NCBI GenBank assembly: GCA_039519185.1
Contig: CM076846.1
Location: forward strand, 227,962,659-228,026,658
DNA: 64,000 nucleotides
DNA from: Astragalus membranaceus
Lineage: Eukaryota > Streptophyta > Magnoliopsida > Fabales > Fabaceae
Direction: 5' to 3'
Shown here: in pieces, positions 1 to 11,579 of the stretch
Layout of the letters: each line of letters begins with the position of its first letter
Position numbering within the stretch: position 1 is the first letter of the stretch
Notes under the pieces: model-generated
What the model was told of the DNA's origin: nothing
Database searches by the model: none
What the model saw: only the letters and a program-made list of their open reading frames with translations
Made by a program: the position numbers and the translations under genes

Positions 1-661
1 CACATCATTTATTTCTTCCTTGCATATGCCCAACTGCATAAGCCCCTTCTTCTATTTCTATTTTATGCCAAACCCTTATTGTTTTTCTTCTTCTATGGTA
101 TGCATGAAGGCACCAATAGGTTGTGGGAGATAAAAACACAAATACATATTGGAAAAAAAAAGTAGCAAAAAATGAGGTTGAAGGTCGCAATATGTCACGG
201 ACGACAAAAGAAGGAAACTCCTGAGGATGTGAGAGTCATAAAAGAGAAGCCTATTTTTATTTATTGAACCATTGCAACCCCGTCAACAAACAATTTGAAA
301 CAGTTTTGCCATTTTTATGTCGGTTCATCAGTTTGGTTGAAGGGGTCTTCTGGACCAAATGGCATTCTAGTTCATGGTTGAATCACACACTCACACACTC
401 CCGTACTCCAAGTAATTCTTATGTGGTCACAAATATTTAGACACATTATTTGGTCACACGCACAAAACAGAAATAAATGCAGAAGCAAATAATACTAAAA
501 TAACAGCTGTGTATTTCCCCAAGTGCATTTATTTCTGTTTTGTGTGTGTGACCAAATGATGTGACTAAATATTACTGTAACATTAGAAGAGCTTCTTTCT
601 CTATGTAAAAGCATTTTCAATATTTTAATATACATTACATGTTGATGGAAAATTACAAGAA
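1..661. other. 3' flank of an off-window DEFL gene (block copy A)
   Basis: This stretch aligns with 60413-61062, the sequence downstream of DEFL copy C, and in part with 49728-50261 downstream of copy B. The DEFL gene of copy A should therefore lie just left of base 1. No coding sequence is supported here. It contains a foldback MITE at 432-573. The segment that copy B has lost (about 90-290) is present here and in copy C. Confidence 0.75.
432..573. repeat. Foldback MITE-like hairpin, copy A
   Basis: Two arms of about 50 bp (432-481 and 524-573) are near-perfect inverted repeats around a 42-bp spacer. The arms start AATATTTAG and end AAATAAATGCA. The size and structure fit a miniature inverted-repeat element. 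I could not define a target-site duplication, so the family is not assigned. The same hairpin lies at equivalent places downstream of DEFL copies B and C, so it predates the block duplication. Confidence 0.75.
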
Positions 662-1373
662 TGGGGTAATTTAGCTAAACTGAGATTAGCTAGAGGCCTT
701 AATTAGTTCATTTAGCTAAACTGAGAATAATTAGCTAGCATAAATTATTAATTATGAGATGTTTAAAATTGATTGAACGAATAAATTATTGTTTATGCAT
801 AATTGGTGTATTATGCTAAGTATAGAAGTTAGGGAGAAATTGTGGAGTTAGAACTAGTTTAAGTGAGAAACTAAGTGTTGCGCCCGAAAAATCCGGTTTG
901 AGACTTTTCGTTTGACAACGCGGAAGAAGTTTGGAGCCGCCACCAATATTTTTATTTTAAGACCAAAACATTGAAAAAAAGTCCTTGAAAAGGCGGATGG
1001 TCTTTTGAAAACGTAGAGATGTAGGTTCGGGGGTCGGTTAGGTACGGGGAAGGTATTAGCACCCCGCACCTCCTTTCTACCGAAAGGGAACCATTAACTT
1101 GATGTGTGGTTTAGACAAAAGTTTGAGTTGAAAGCAATTTATTCTACTTCTTTTCTTTTCTTTTCTTTAAGGTTTGTTTTATTGAAAACAGGAGGGAAGA
1201 AGAATATTTTTGGTTATCTTTGAAAATCAGGACAAAACAAAGATTTTTTTAAGAGTGTGCTTGACGGGACAGGACCCCGCTCCTACGTATCTCCCGGTGC
1301 GATGGAGAATTCAAAGCTACGTAGTTCTCGGTTTTTGGTTTTGAAAACGGCTTAAGGGGTTTTTCGCAATTGG

Positions 1374-1660
1374 GTGAGCGTTTGTGAAGACCGAACAACA
1401 ACGGTTAGAATGGCTTCACTATTAACTCTTTTGAAAATGAAATCATCATTAATGACCTAAACGGCAACGGCGCGATTGGTCATCAGTGACAATTGGTTTT
1501 ACTTTTGAGGAATAAGTTTTCGAAAATAGGATTGAGCTTTTGTGAAGACCGAACAACAACGGTTAGAATGGCCTCACTACTAACTCTTTTGAAAACAAAA
1601 TCATCATTAACAACCTAAACGGCAACGGCGCGATTGGTCGTCAATGACAATTTATTTTAT
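1374..1660. repeat. Two-copy tandem repeat inside Ogre LTR 1
   Basis: Two direct copies of about 159 bp share the core gtgaagaccgaacaacaacg and, further on, a second shared core around ggcgcgattggtc. They are diverged from each other, so the duplication is older than the array. Equivalent pairs occur at about 18570-18856 and 36560-36846. Confidence 0.8.
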
Positions 1661-3680
1661 TCTTGTTTTGAAAATAAAAGGGTTTTCTTTTATTAATGAA
1701 TCTAGGAAAGAGGTTTTAGAAAAAAAAAAGTAGAACACTTCAAATCAATTCTAAATCCATAACCAAATGAAAATGAATGAACAAGACTCATACTTCAACA
1801 ATCAAGCAATCATGAACATATTATTCATCAACCAAGATTAAGCATGCCAATACAATCAAGGGATTCAATTATCAAAGATGCAAAACAAAGTTCTCAAAGC
1901 AATTGTGTTGTGTGGGTGAGAATTGCTACGGGACGGGCAACAATCTCAAAGGAGTGTATTTACCCTAATGACTCTATGCTACAACAAGAAAGTAGGCTTA
2001 CATCTTCATTAGGAGGTCATACATGTAGAAAGGATGGCACACAATTAAGTCAAGACATTTAAATGGCATCATGAACAAAAGAATGCAATTGATCATAAGC
2101 ATAGGATATTCTTAGTTTAAATGAGTAAGCATGTGGATATGAATGCACGATTAAGCAACTATGCATGAGCATACAAGGAATGAATACATGAACACTTGAT
2201 TTTTGAATGCAAGACATGATACCAATGAATGCATGGACATTTAAGAATGAACGCATGTATAGCATATAAGGATGCATAAACATGTAAAAGGATAAAAGAA
2301 TGCAAGATGCATAAGCATGCAAGAATGCATGAACATGTGAGAATATGGGAGTATGCAAGTGTTAGGGTGCAAGCATGAGAGTATGTCACATGGATGATGC
2401 ACATAAATGAAGTACAAAGCTTGAAAATGTTTTAGTAAGAAGTAGTAAAAAGTTAGAGTAAGAATGTGGTAAAAATGTTTGAGTAAAAGGTAAATAAAAG
2501 CAAAAATGTTTTTTATGTTTTTTTGTTTTGGTAAATAATTAATGAATGAGTAAAAACCAAAGTGGTAAAATGTCTTTATGTTTTTGGTAAAAAGTTAATG
2601 AAGTGGTAAAGTAAAATGGTAAAAAGTAAATAAACACTAAAACCAAGTTGAATCATATAGAGCAATCCTCTCACTTTGAGAAAAGTGCACTAGGCACTAG
2701 TGAGAATCAACTTGCCTATCATCAACAATTTACAATAAGCAAACTAAGACACAAGAATAAGTGGACACACAAACTAAATCGAGTCATTTCTAGCAATCTT
2801 CACCACTTAGGTCAAGGTGCACTAGGCACTAGTGGGAATCATATTGCTAGATCATCAACCAATAACAAAAAATAACATCTAACACTAAAATAAAATATTA
2901 ACAACAAGATTAAACATCACCAAGCAAAGAACAACAACAAAATCAATTTGAAAATGTTTTTAAACATAAGCATGCGAACCCAAAGGGAACATAGATCCAC
3001 ACTTTTATTTTAAAAAAAAAACACAAAAGTTAACATAAAGCAACATAGATCCATTTTTGCAAAGGATTCACATGATTAAGCAAAGGATGGCATAAAACTC
3101 ACATGAACCCTAAGTTTTCTACAAGCATGCGAAATGAACAATGCCATAAAACAACTCTTATTTCATGAAATTTAGTGCAAAATGTTTAGAGATGCAAGGG
3201 AAATCATTCAAGCACAAGAACAAATCCTTCAAGGCCAATGACCCATCTCAAACACCCAAGGCTCCCTAAGTCCTTGTCAAAATGTTTGAAATGGATCCTC
3301 AAAGCAACAACAACAAGCAATCAAGAAGGACTTGGGAGTAGAAGAGAGATTATGCAAGAAGAACTAAATATGAGATGCAAAGTTTCAAAGCTTACCTCAA
3401 AATCACAAAGAAATGAAGAAGGAGATGATATGAACACAAAGATTGCTAGCTCTTAGCAATTTGATGATGCAACCTTGAAGAGAATGGAAGGAATGATGAT
3501 GATCTAACAAGAAATGGAAGATTTGATGGTGAAAAATTGAAGAAAATATATGGAAGAGAGGGGAAGAGGCTACGGTTTTGGGGTGAGGAAGGAGAGGGAG
3601 AGGAGGTGTTTTTGGTGTGCTAGGGTTTTAGTGTAGGAGAATGAGAGGCCAAAGGATCCTTAGGTGTGGGAATGAGGGAG

Positions 3681-3688
3681 TATTTATA
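3681..3688 (-). promoter_or_regulatory. TATA box of Ogre LTR 1
   Basis: The minus strand reads TATAAATA in a GC-flanked context about 1.0 kb from the LTR start. This divides the LTR into a U3 of about 1 kb and a transcribed R-U5 of about 2.8 kb. Assignment is by motif and position only. Confidence 0.5.
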
Positions 3689-4140
3689 GAGTTATTTTAG
3701 GTTTAGGGGCAATTGGGTCATTGGTCTTACTAAGTGCTCTAGGATTGAGTTTTAAAAATAAATGGAGGGTTAGGATTAAAGTGATTGAGGGTATTGAGAA
3801 AACACAAAAGGTGAGAGTATGGGAGAGGGAGAACTGTCACATGGAGAAAAAATAAAAGAAAAAAAATGAACTTTTATTTATTTTGGGAATGGAATTCTCA
3901 TGTGTGGTAGGGTTAGGGGTATTATTGAGATGGATTGTTCTATTTCTAGTAAATTTGCATTTCCTAATGAAGAGGTGAGTGTGAGAGGGTGGGGTTATTT
4001 ACCAAAGAGGGCATGAATCTTCATGAGAGTGAGTGAGAATTGGTGATATGCACCAAAGGAGAAGGTTTAAGGATGGTACAAGGCATATTCCTTCAAGATA
4101 AGGAATAATAGTACAATAGAAGAGTGTGGAAGAATTTTGT

Positions 4141-4230
4141 GAGAGGGAGAGAGAGAGGGGATTTCGAAATTGTGGGGGGGAGAGAGAGAGAGAGAATTTC
4201 GAAATTGTGGAGGGAGAGAGAGAGAGAGGA
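4141..4230. repeat. GA microsatellite tract in LTR 1
   Basis: (GA)n runs are broken by two copies of atttcgaaattgtgg. The run length differs between the three LTR copies, as expected of a slippage-prone tract. Confidence 0.9.
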
Positions 4231-4691
4231 AAAAAGACTTGTTTTTGGTCTTTTGTCTTATTGAGGACACTTCCTTTTTTTTTGAGTTTTTGAATTTTGG
4301 GCATGGAAGTGATAGTGCACCTATTGAAAATGTGTCACATTTTTTGGGCACCATAAAATATCCTTCTAATCATTCATGACAATAAAAATTGTAATTTAAT
4401 AATTGAGGAATATTTAATGGTCTTTTTTTTATTTTTCTATGCACTAAAAATGGAGAAAATGCATTTTTAATTATTTTGGACTGGGACTTTCTTTCCAAAA
4501 ATTATACAAAAATAATCCTTGGTATAGTAACGTGTATACCATGTCCTTGACCTGGTCTTGGTCCAAAAATAATTAATTTGCTTTTATTTAAATGCCCGAA
4601 AATGCAAAAATATGCACTATATTATTTTCTGAAATTCCTAAAAATTGAGAAAAATATTTTTGACTTGGGCGGACAAAATTGGGGTATGACA

Positions 4692-4704
4692 GCTGCCCCT
4701 CTTT
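4692..4704 (-). other. Polypurine tract of Ogre element
   Basis: The minus strand reads AAAGAGGGGCAGC directly before the 3' LTR start TGTCATACC. This is the expected position of the plus-strand primer tract and fixes the orientation of the element. Confidence 0.75.
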
Positions 4705-4867
4705 ATTTATATTTTACTAGAAAATGTGAAGTGTATTCAAATTTTCATAGTAGAAATAGAAATAAAGATAAAATAGACGTCAATTTTGTCCGTTTAGAGG
4801 GGAAATAGAGGATTTGAGAATGAACAGGGGATGGTTAACACTTGGCGCATTAACCGAGGAAGAAAAA

Positions 4868-5965
4868 AAATGAAGCACCACTCAGGGTCTGAAGGAGCAC
4901 TAAGGCTCTGAAGGACCACTCAGGGTCTGAAGGAGAACTAAGGCTCTGAAGGACCACCCGAGGTCTGGAAGGCTGCCTAGGCCTTAATTGAAGGACCATC
5001 GCGGTCTGAAGGAGCGCTACTAGCTACGGTACTAGTAAAACGGCCTGAGGGGGCCTTTATATTCGAGCGGCCATGATGGGTCAAGATCAGATCCGAAACT
5101 GATATGTTGACCATAAAGGACGTCCACTGTGTCCTAGGCTGACACAACTAGTCTGAAGGACCACTCGGGGTCTGAAGGACTTACCCGCAGCTCGAATACG
5201 AGGTGAAGTCTGCTTTTGAAGGGACACTTGGGTCCTGAAGGGATTCACGAATCCTGTTGATTGATTGATTGAAATGACCAATGCTGCCGCACTGGATTGA
5301 GGTACCTGCATACGTCAGCTGATGCGAGGAATGGTGCATGGAGTATGGGTGCATGTTATGCAAGGGCATGTTATGCATGTGCATGCAATGCTATGATTTT
5401 GGTGTGATGATGAATGTGGTGGAACATTCCTGAAGTCCTTCTTTTGGTCTGACCGTTTTTTCCTGATCAGCTCTTTTTTTTTATAGAAATTCTTGAAAAA
5501 TTGGGTTAACATAGAACAAGAGTAAATAAGGATCACCGGGGATCTGAAGGAGCACTGGGCTCTGATGGTCTAATTCGCAGTCGATGCTTGGCGCATTGAT
5601 TGGAGTTAAACCGAAGGACCGACGAGGTCTGAAGGGCATGCCTAAGCCTGATGGACCAATGGGTCTGATGGAGCGCAAACTAGCAACGGTACTAGTAAAA
5701 CGGTCTGCTTGGGGGGGTGGCCTTTTTCGAGCGGCCATGGGTGGCAAGGTCAGGTCATTGACTTGATTTGCTCACCTCGGAGGACGTCCACTGTGTTTTT
5801 TAGGCGGACACAGCTAGTCTGAAGGACCTGGGGTCGGATGATCCGTCGGTTGCTCGATAACGCGACGTGCGATCTGGATTGAAGGACCATTGATGGTCTG
5901 AAGGAGCGCTTGGGCTCTGAAGGACCACTGGGGGTCAACAAAGGTACTGGGACTCTGAATTGTGA
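4868..5965. repeat. Degenerate ggtctgaagga repeat domain, copy 1
   Basis: Repeats of about 20-25 bp with the core GG(T/C)TCTGAAGGA(C/G)CACT occur in two clusters (about 4868-5190 and 5525-5965), with a spacer between. Such tandem-repeat domains are known from the 3' untranslated region of Ogre elements. Equivalent domains lie at about 11676-12771, 22861-23957, 29667-30761 and 40858-41950. Confidence 0.75.
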
Positions 5966-6832
5966 TATGAGACCAGCGCTTGGAGCACTGACTTTGAGGG
6001 AACAAACTATTGGGATTGGTACATGGCGTATCTGCCTAGAACATACCTAATGAATGCATTTACCTGAGACGGGAAAAGCTATCTATATTTGGCATGTCTA
6101 AAAATGCAATGAATGATGTATGCGTGCAATATAGGTATGTGAAATGGTAGTCATCCGATGGGATGAATGAAGCGGGGCAGATGATGTGAGTTGAAGTTGA
6201 TGGAACATGGAGGTTGACAACCAACGTATGTGAATGCAGATAAGATATGAATGTGATTGTGCTGATTAATGATGAATGTAATGGAATGAGCAATTTTCCT
6301 CCTTTTGTTTTTTGGCTTTTCTCTTTTTTCCTTTGGTATGAGTGTATGAAATGCAAAGTGTGAATGTGATGCAAATGTAATGCTTTAATGCGAATGCCAT
6401 GCATGGTACAAAGATATGATTAGTGATGTAAAAATCTCTTTTTTTTGGGGCAACGAAGAGATCGGCACTTGGACATCTATCGAAGCAAACAATGTCATGC
6501 ATGTAATGTGATGAACATGGGATGATGAATGAAATGGGTATACCATGGGTGTTGAACCGGATGGAATGATGGACGGATTTTTCTTTTTGCTTTTTTCTTA
6601 TTTATTTTGCTTCTTTTCTTGACGCATGCAATGCGAATGTAATACTTTGATGCAAATGCTATGGTGAATAAAGGAAACATATGAATGCGTAGCAAATGAT
6701 ATGATTGGTGATGTAGAAAGCTTTTGGCAACGATGAGACCGGCACTTGGCACGTCTATCGAAGCAAAAAAGTGTTACAGGTATGCAATGTGATGAATGTG
6801 CAATGCGAAAGTAAATGGACTACAAAAGGCCC

Positions 6833-7295
6833 GTGATAGTGCACCTATTGAAAATGTGTCTTATTGAGGACACTTCCTTTTTTTTTGAGTTTTTGAATTT
6901 TGGGCATGGAAGTGATAGTGCACCTATTGAAAATGTGTCACATTTTTTGGGCACCATAAAATATCCTTCTAATCATTCATGACAATAAAAATTGTAATTT
7001 AATAATTGAGGAATATTTAATGGTCTTTTTTTTTATTTTTCTATGCACTAAAAATGGAGAAAATGCATTTTTAATTATTTTGGACTGGGACTTTCTTTCC
7101 AAAAATTATACAAAAATAATCCTTGGTAGAGTAACGTGTATACCATGTCCTTGACCTGGTCTTGGTCCAAAAATAATTAATTTGATTTTATATAAATGCC
7201 CGAAAATGCAAAAATATGCACTATATTATTTTCTGAAATTCCTAAAAATTGAGAAAAATATTTTTGACTAGGGCGGACAAAATTGGGGTATGACA
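6833..7295 (-). repeat. Truncated Ogre 5' LTR, copy 1
   Basis: Only the outer 463 bp of the 5' LTR remain, ending TGTCATACCCC on the minus strand next to the ctaag target duplication. About 28 bp (gtgatagtgcacc... to tgtc) at its inner edge are repeated about 70 bp further on. This shows a second junction at a tgtc microhomology inside the fragment. Confidence 0.85.
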
Positions 7296-8169
7296 CTAAG
7301 GAAAAGGGTAAAACAGTCAATTGACTTATTTAAATTTCCTTCACCTGACCCATTGACTCTCTCTTACTCACTACCACACAAAACCAACTCACCACTAAAC
7401 ACTCTCACACAAGTTCATAAATTAGAAAAAAATAGAATAGAGAGGCATTGAGAGGGAGGGGAGAAAAGAGAGGAAAGATCTCCATCACCTCTGGATGCAT
7501 GTAACAAGTGACACCACCATCCTCCCACATTTCCCTTCCTCTTCCCATTGAAACCAAGAATAACACCCACACCTCTTCCCTTCACAAATCACCATTTTCG
7601 CACCCAAGCTCCACCTTGGAGGAAAGTTGGGTTCCTAGTGTGTTTGTGACTCCGTTAGAGCTCCAAAAGTGTTCTGAGGTATTGCATGTCAGTTGTAAGT
7701 GTTGTTGAACAAGATTCAGGAGCTACATTTCGAAATAGAGACTGTATGGAAGAGGACATAGGGGCTGGTTCTGAGTTTGACTAGCTTTTGAGTAGCTTTG
7801 GTGTGAATTGAGTCTACTTCTTCTTGATTGCTGTGGTTGTGTTTGTGATTCTCATCACACAAGGTGAGTTCTATACTCACTTAGTATTTTCTTTTCGAAA
7901 TGTTGGCTGATTTCTGTCCATTTTCGGTTCATGAGTTTTCGAGTCAAAAACCGTATTTCGAACTTATAGAAAATGCATGTGTTTATGTTCATGATTGAAT
8001 GATTGAATGAGATTGCTGGATCGAATGTGTTTGCTGTCATGAGCTGTTTTGTGAGCATGTAAGATTTGGATATCGATCGGAATGAAATTGGAATCGAAAC
8101 GGAATGGAAAGAATTTCCTGAAACAACAATTTCTGGGTTACTGATGAACACGCGAGGATCGTGCGCCCC

Positions 8170-8300
8170 CAGTGGCACGGACCGTGCATCTTGTTCGCAA
8201 GTGGTCTGAAAGGTTTTAAAAACATGGCACGGACCGTGAGCCCTAGGGCACGGACCGTGTGTACCCTACGCATAGTGCGCCTCCAGGGCACGGACCGTGC
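8170..8300. repeat. CACGGACCGTG palindrome cluster in LTR-H
   Basis: Four copies of GGCACGGACCGTG fall within about 130 bp, each a near-perfect palindrome. Equivalent clusters lie at about 26160-26295, 44155-44290 and, more diverged, 56885-57055. They sit in the middle of the LTR-like sequence. Confidence 0.75.
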
Positions 8301-9830
8301 GTAAGCTTCTGTTACCCATTTTCAAAATGCACCTTAGTCAATAAGTTCCTTCTAATCATTTCCCCAAGGTTTCTCAATGATTATAATACATGAATGCCAT
8401 GAAATTGGATATGCTTGAGATGAAAACTTATTAAGTTATGGAAGTTATGAAAAAACATACATTAGTAAGCGCGAGTGTACACAAGTCAAGTTAAGATAAA
8501 GGACTATAAGTCCATACAAGTCATGTAAATTCTCAATCCATGTAAATACAAGTCAAGTTACCTTCCCTTGAGGAAAGGAAGAATTACTTTCCCTAAAAGA
8601 AAGGTAGAATGGCATACATATAATAATATATGTATATCAAGGGTGACGACCCCAGATTATTAGCATACTAGGGCAGGGAAGTCATGAGTCTTAGACTATA
8701 GTATAACCTTAGAGGGGGGGGTGAATAAGGTTATGTGTGAATCTTGGATTCTTTTCAAAATAAATGATAAGTTTGTCTAAATCAAATGCGGAAAAAGAGA
8801 TTTGAACTTATCAGATATATGCAAGCAGGCAGATCAGGCACAATGAGATATTACTCTATATTCAACATTCACAATAAGGTTGTTTTATAAGTAACGCAAT
8901 GATATTGAATATAACAGATCTACAGTAGTGATAGAGAAGATGATAGATAAACAGATCTGTAGTACAGTGAGTATAACTATAACCAGATTAACAGATTCAG
9001 ATCAGAGTAGGGATATAGTTATACAATAAATCCACTGAGTGATATTATAAACAAATGTAAATAGTATAGCTATAAACAGATCTTAAATAGTATGAAGAGT
9101 ATGATTATAAACAGATCTGAGTAGTATAGCTATAAACGGATCACAGCAGTATAATAATATGGACAGATATAAACAATAAGAAATGTAAAGAGATAGGGAT
9201 AGAGATACACCAGGAATTTAGCGAGGTTCGGGATAAAAGCCCTACGTCCTCGGCCTCCGGCTTTGCAACCTTTGGACTTGATAACAACCACTATATTGAA
9301 GAATTGTTTACAAACAGGCAACTTCAAAATAGCAAATCTCAATTCCCCCGAACTGAGAACCCAAGCACCTAGCTAAGGATTTCAACACCACTTCAATCTC
9401 CTGATTGAACGACCCAAGAGAACCTCTCAGGATTTCAATACCACTTCAATCTTCCCTGATTGAACGACCCAAGATCACCTCCCAGGATTTCAAACCAACT
9501 CAATCTCCTGATTGAGAGACCCAAGAAAACTTCCCAGGATTTCAAACCAACTCAATCTCCTGATTGAGAGACCCAAGAAAACTTCCCAGGATTTCAGAGT
9601 GACCCCACTTAAAATAACGAATACAACTTTGAGATCTATGATCCAATCACTTCGGATAGTATGACAGTATAGTAACTTTAGAGAGATGAGTGATTTGGAA
9701 AATAGAAAATGATATGAAAGTTGAAGCTCTATTTTCTCTCTTTCTCAGATCTAGAAAATGTATGTGAGAAGCAGAGAGGAGTTGTGAATTGTGGTGTGAG
9801 GTGTGTTTTTGAAAATGAGAAACACACCTC

Positions 9831-9840
9831 CTATTTATAG
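9831..9840 (-). promoter_or_regulatory. TATA box of the copia solo LTR
   Basis: The minus strand reads CTATAAATAG, about 53 bp downstream of the first palindrome of the AATCGATT array. The arrangement matches that in the unrelated-looking copia LTR at 55401-55816. Confidence 0.55.
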
Positions 9841-9892
9841 GCGTAGGAAAAATTGATTTTTGAAAACCATTTAATGCATAGGATAATCGATT

Positions 9893-10408
9893 AAGGCCTT
9901 TATGTTTTGACAAGCCATAATCGATTATTTGACAAACTTGGAAACATTTATTTGCTTGATAATCGATTATGTATAGAAGGCAAACAAGCATATAATCGAT
10001 TATCTTGATAAAAAAGGAAACATTACTTTGCTTGCTAATCGATTATGTATGAAGTGCAATAGGCAGGTAATCGATTATTTTGATGTAAAAGGAAACATTG
10101 AGAAGCTTGCTAATCGATTATTGATATTAGTTCAAATAGGCACATAATCGATTTATTGTTGTAAAAAAGGAAACAAATATTGGCTTGATAATCGATCATT
10201 TGTTTTAGATAAAATAGGAGAGTAATCGATTATGTGCTCTGAAAACATTCAGGCACCTAATCTATTACCATAATCTATTATCTTTATAAAAAAGGAAAGA
10301 AAGGCAAGCCACTAATCGATTATTTGTTTTAGTTAAAATAGGAGAGTAATCGATTATGTGCTCTGAAAACATTCAGGCACCTAATCTATTACCATAATCT
10401 ATTATCTT
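9893..10408. repeat. AATCGATT palindrome array in the solo LTR, copy 1
   Basis: About twelve TAATCGATTA-type palindromes follow one another, many at alternating distances of about 32-34 and 42-44 bp. A few degenerate taatctatta copies occur at the far end. Same-strand spacers include repeated aaaaggaaacatt words. Equivalent arrays lie at 27884-28399 and 45877-46392. Confidence 0.85.
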
Positions 10409-10936
10409 TGTAAAAGAATAGGATTTTGATTTCAAGCCTTCAACAAAACTATTTTTAGGGTTTTAATCTTTCAACAAAAAATAGTTTTAGGGTTTTTGTT
10501 TCCACCCTATGCTTGCATAAAATATTTTTCAAAACTATTTTGATGCACCATGCATGTTTTGAAAAACTCATCTCTCAGCTACTAAAAGTCATAGACCTTC
10601 AGTGATAGGACCTTTACACAGTGTCCTAAAGAAAGCTTATAAACAATTAGGTTTTGGACTTCTGAGGTGGCTTCTTCTCCAAGCTGCTCCATTTTAATCT
10701 TCCTGCTCTTTGCTTTATGTCCTGTACTTAATTCAACTTGAACCATTAGTAGATAAGGTGTAATTTGTTATCATACAAAACAAAGAGTGTTTGCCCTTGG
10801 TTCAACAATGAGCCCGAACCGTAGGCCCCTTCCATGTAGCCCACTTTCCAAGGTCAGCGGGATTGGGTTCACCGAGAATCATGAAAATAGAAAGTGATTT
10901 CGACGTGTTGTGCTAAGTTAAAGAAAAGATAAGGCA

Positions 10937-11095
10937 TGAACTGTAGTCGCTTATTAGGGCTACAAGTAATAAAGAAATATAACACGTAGTCGCTTATTAG
11001 GGCTACTGGTTAGAAGAATATATGTCCACGTAGTCGCTTATTAGGGCTACGAGTTCAAAGAAAAAACATGTCCACATAGTTGCTTATTAAGGCTA
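10937..11095. repeat. GTAGTCGCTTATTAGGGCTAC tandem repeats in LTR-H
   Basis: Four direct units of about 43-46 bp each begin with GTAG, a core TCGCTTATTAGGG and CTAC, so each start can pair with itself. The fourth is mutated (atagttgcttattaagg). Equivalent sets occur near 28934, 46927 and 57579. Confidence 0.8.
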
Positions 11096-11579
11096 TGAGT
11101 TCAAAGAATAAAAGCATAATGAACCGCTAGAGTTAGTAAGGGGTCTCGATAGGACTCACTGAGATAATGTTTATCTCACCCTTTATTATTGTGGTTTTTA
11201 CAGAGAAACGGGGAAAAGCAAAGGCTAAGAAACACGGTTAGCCGGTGTGACTCTTGGAGTTATTGATGAAACAGTTTTAAGATTATGCCTTTTTCCCTTT
11301 TGTTGTCTTTGTATTACCGATTGTATAACTATTACTTGCTAACAGTTGTAAATCGTTTCCGCTACTTAGGTTTTAGGTATTGAACAACAAGATTGTATAA
11401 GTTTTAAGTCACGAGACTTAAGTACTTTGTTAAGTTTAATGAGGTTCATGGAACCATTTGATAATTATTTATCGAAAGTTTTTAGTTGTGTTCAATATTC
11501 AATAACAGGAAGTTACTCTGATGTATGTCAAGTGAGGCACTTTGGTATTTCTACAAGCTAGAAATACTGGGGTGTTACA

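Larger units (their letters stand above)
876..4691 (-). repeat. Ogre-like LTR 1 (3' LTR)
   Basis: This is 3,816 bp. Read on the minus strand it begins TGTCATACCCC at 4691 and ends GGGCGCAACA at 876. It lacks the 767-bp solo LTR present in LTR 2 and LTR 3 and differs from them at scattered positions along its length. It therefore has an older separation than LTR 2 and LTR 3 have from each other. It contains a TATA box at 3681-3688, an internal duplication at 1374-1660 and a GA-rich tract at 4141-4230. Short reading frames inside are low-complexity and not supported as genes. Confidence 0.85.
4692..6832 (-). mobile_element. Ogre interior, short form, copy 1 (noncoding)
   Basis: It is the 3' end of an Ogre interior: the polypurine tract, a domain of degenerate ggtctgaagga repeats (4868-5965) and a domain rich in aatgcgaatg-like words (about 6040-6830). 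It corresponds to the first 2.1 kb of the long interior (11580-13675). It stops at a gtga microhomology where the long form continues. No gag, protease, RT, RNase H or integrase motif was found in any frame. The long 3' untranslated, repeat-bearing zone of Ogre is the likely origin. Confidence 0.7.
876..7295 (-). mobile_element. Ogre-like (Tat lineage) element, internally deleted, copy 1
   Basis: The 5-bp direct repeat ctaag flanks the element at 871-875 and 7296-7300. The intact empty site is visible at 50472-50482. On the minus strand the order is a truncated 5' LTR (7295-6833), 2.1 kb of interior (6832-4692), a polypurine tract, and a full 3' LTR (4691-876). The primer site, most of the 5' LTR and all coding regions are missing. 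The family call rests on the LTR ends TGTCATACCCC and GGGCGCAACA, the LTR length of nearly 4 kb and the primer site seen in the sister copies. Confidence 0.8.
8689..10807 (-). mobile_element. Copia-type solo LTR (Sirevirus-like), copy 1
   Basis: This 2,119-bp insertion is flanked by the direct repeat atgag (8684-8688 and 10808-10812). The empty site is intact in LTR-H copy B near 57443-57452. On the minus strand it starts TGTTGAACC, has a CTATAAATAG box at 9831-9840, and near its end reads TTCACCCCCCCTCTAAGG. That C-rich end resembles the ends of the copia element at 50928-56480. The outermost bases at 8689 read TC on the plus strand, so the minus-strand end is GA rather than the usual CA. 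No interior or primer site is present. Confidence 0.7.
662..11579 (+). mobile_element. LTR-H copy A: 2.4-kb LTR-like sequence, interrupted twice
   Basis: The parts 662-875, 7301-8688 and 10813-11579 join into about 2.37 kb that starts TGGGGTAATTT and ends GGGGTGTTACA. The TG...CA ends and the GGGGTGTTACA terminus resemble gypsy-type LTRs, which is my inference. The right boundary is supported at 61541-61641, where the sequence that follows LTR-H (agatgtgctcc) occurs in inverted orientation without LTR-H. The left boundary is supported at 61064, where copy C diverges at the same point. An Ogre element (876-7295) and a copia solo LTR (8689-10807) are inserted in it. No primer site or interior was found, so it is a solo LTR or remnant. 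Confidence 0.5.

Noticed and set aside
7508..7708. A 66-codon frame conserved in four LTR-H copies
   Set aside because: It lies inside an LTR-like repeat. Conservation follows from recent duplication, and no domain is seen.
9893..10408. Regularly spaced repeats that resemble a CRISPR array
   Set aside because: The repeats are 8-10 bp palindromes in a eukaryotic LTR, with variable spacing and no cas genes.
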